From Rickettsiales bacterium (GTDB taxonomy: Bacteria > Pseudomonadota > Alphaproteobacteria > G027485855): a DNA stretch of 64,000 nt. The number at the start of each line of letters is the position of its first letter. The stretch's first letter is position 1. The notes below the pieces were generated by a model. It had not been told where the DNA came from. It searched no databases and saw only the letters and a list, made by a program, of their open reading frames with translations. The position numbers were made by a program, and so were the translations under genes. Positions 62,799 through 64,000 of this stretch are shown piece after piece. The stretch is from assembly GCA_027485855.1 (NCBI GenBank), contig JAIXQD010000019.1, forward strand, positions 1 to 64,000. Direction: 5' to 3'.

Positions 62799-64000
62799 AT
62801 GTCTAACTTATCGGCCAGTGCTGGGTCTATCAGCCCTTATCGCGCAGCTTTATTACAAAAAAAGCAAAGCGGCTATCGCAGCTTTGTGCGCGAACTCGGC
62901 CCCAATGTGGTGGACCAATATGCGCTGACCATGACCTGCTCTTTGTGGCGGGCCTGGCAAGCGGGCCTCGCACAAAGCCCCGATATTGAAACAACCTCGC
63001 TGGTTTTTTGCCGCGAGCTGGTTAAAAGCGGTGTGCGCGCCGATGACGCCAACGCAAACAACGCTGCGGAAAAAATTCCTTACATTGTTAATGCCGGCTT
63101 GGGCTTAGTGATGGAATGGCTAGAGGGCTGGAATTACAACACCAAGCCCGAACGCTTAGCGGCGCTGGCACGGCAAAAAACCCCCGAGGGTGATTGGCTC
63201 TTTCCTGATGGGTTTTTGCAATGGCTGAGTGCACAAAAAATTACCCTTGATATCGATGCCGTGCCCGAGGGCGAACTTATTTTTCCGCATCAGCCGGTGT
63301 TGCGTTTGCGCGGTAAGTTTTGGCAGCAACAAGTGGTCGAGGCGGCCTTTTTACATTTTGTTGGCCCCTCGGCAAACCTTGCCACCATCGCCGCACAATT
63401 CCGTGAGGCGGCCACGCAAATCAGCGGCGAAAAAGCCGCGTTATTTGAGTTTGGCCTGCGCCGCAGCCCCGATATTGGCGGGCTTAAAACCGCCCGCGCC
63501 ATTTGGATTGCCGGCTGGCAGGGCACATCAAATATGTATGCTGCCGAATGCTACGAGCTGCCCACTATCGGCACCCATGCGCATGCTTATGTGATGCTGC
63601 ATAGTAGCGAAATTGAGGCCTTTGGTAATTGGGCAAAAACCATGCCCTATGCCGGCATTTTTTTAGTCGATACCTACGATACCCTAAGCGGCGTTGCCAA
63701 TGCCATAGCCGCTTGCAAAGAACATGGCATCAAGCTTAAGGGCATTCGTTTAGATAGTGGCAATTTAGATGAGTTATCGCAGCAAGCCCGCGTGCTGCTT
63801 GATGCGGCCGGCCACAAAGACGCGATGATTTTTGCCACCGACAACCTCAATGTGCAATCGGTCTATGATTTAATTGGTGCGCCCAACGCCACGGCTAAAA
63901 TCAATTCTTTGGGGGTTGGCAGTCAAATTACCGGCGCTGTGCAAAACCCACTCCTCAGCTTTGTGCAAAAAGTGGCCGATGTGCGTGAGCCCTCGGGAGA
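62799..64000 (+). CDS. pncB: Nicotinate phosphoribosyltransferase (3'-truncated by window end)
   Basis: 400 codons are visible with no stop before the window edge; the family is about 400-490 residues, so little is missing. Makes NaMN from nicotinic acid and PRPP. Start MSNLSASAGSISPYRAALL, then GLGLVMEWLEGWNY near 106, FPHQPVLRLRGKFWQQQVVEA near 165, FGLRRSPDIGGLKTARAIWIAGWQGTSN near 218, GTHAHAYVMLHSSE near 258 and the PRPP-related FLVDTYDT and GIRLDSGNL. GAGG precedes the ATG at 62799. Complements the nadD gene 138 bases upstream. Confidence 0.94.
   Translation, partial: MSNLSASAGSISPYRAALLQKKQSGYRSFVRELGPNVVDQYALTMTCSLWRAWQAGLAQSPDIETTSLVFCRELVKSGVRADDANANNAAEKIPYIVNAGLGLVMEWLEGWNYNTKPERLAALARQKTPEGDWLFPDGFLQWLSAQKITLDIDAVPEGELIFPHQPVLRLRGKFWQQQVVEAAFLHFVGPSANLATIAAQFREAATQISGEKAALFEFGLRRSPDIGGLKTARAIWIAGWQGTSNMYAAECYELPTIGTHAHAYVMLHSSEIEAFGNWAKTMPYAGIFLVDTYDTLSGVANAIAACKEHGIKLKGIRLDSGNLDELSQQARVLLDAAGHKDAMIFATDNLNVQSVYDLIGAPNATAKINSLGVGSQITGAVQNPLLSFVQKVADVREPSG

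Noticed and set aside
1..64000. Mobile elements, tRNA/rRNA genes, prophage
   Set aside because: No transposase, integrase, inverted terminal repeats or structural RNA pattern was recognised by reading; short RNAs in the larger gaps cannot be excluded.

Overview
The window looks like a chromosomal segment of a non-rickettsial alphaproteobacterium of middling GC. Pointers are the order rimP-nusA-ylxR-infB-rbfA-truB-rpsO-pnp, the run miaB-phoH-ybeY-corC-lnt beside an olsB/olsA-like pair, a MucR/Ros regulator, a tsaB-rimI pair, and small alphaproteobacterial families (DUF1465, DUF4169, DUF465). No rRNA, tRNA, insertion sequence, integrase, prophage or CRISPR array was recognised. A deep lineage such as the Micavibrio group would fit the odd prepilin-like and Cys-rich proteins, but that is only a guess.

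Layout. 1-5 kb: end of a Cys-rich secreted-type protein, then rpsT, an enoyl-CoA hydratase and mutM facing ubiE-lysS. 5-7.7 kb: the most interesting locus, a two-gene graspetide (omega-ester peptide) cluster with a Nif11-like leader, six TTxxxxEE core motifs and an ATP-grasp ligase, followed by a small Gly/Ser-rich peptide gene. 7.7-15.2 kb: accessory genes (three methyltransferases, a patatin, two tandem-duplicated DUF2807 genes and a nitronate-monooxygenase-like gene whose 3' end was copied with the duplication). 15.2-25.5 kb: the transcription/translation operon rimP to pnp, with an unrecognised gene between infB and rbfA. 25.6-45.6 kb: housekeeping genes on the minus strand (glycosyltransferase, trmB, metK, XRE regulator, lnt, corC, ybeY, phoH, miaB, ornithine-lipid-type genes, mucR, rimI, tsaB, FMN reductase, nfu, trpS, murJ, glnD). 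45.6-53 kb: exonuclease I, a LysE exporter and a family of three tandem ankyrin proteins with 30-residue repeats. 53-64 kb: a small heat-shock gene behind a likely RNA thermometer, a 5'-nucleotidase, patatin-bdhA, small conserved proteins, phosphofructokinase, a Gly/Cys/Ser-rich protein, nadD and a truncated pncB.

Genes often overlap by 1 or 4 bases, so translational coupling is probably common (miaB-phoH, glnD-murJ, trmB-glycosyltransferase, corC-lnt, olsB-olsA, bdhA-patatin). A recurring oddity is the expansion of short in-frame tandem repeats (12, 15 or 24 bp) inside or at the ends of conserved genes (ybeY, miaB, glnD, the graspetide ligase, the lysS 3' end), some of them palindromic. This suggests a genome prone to repeat slippage or carrying very small palindromic elements.
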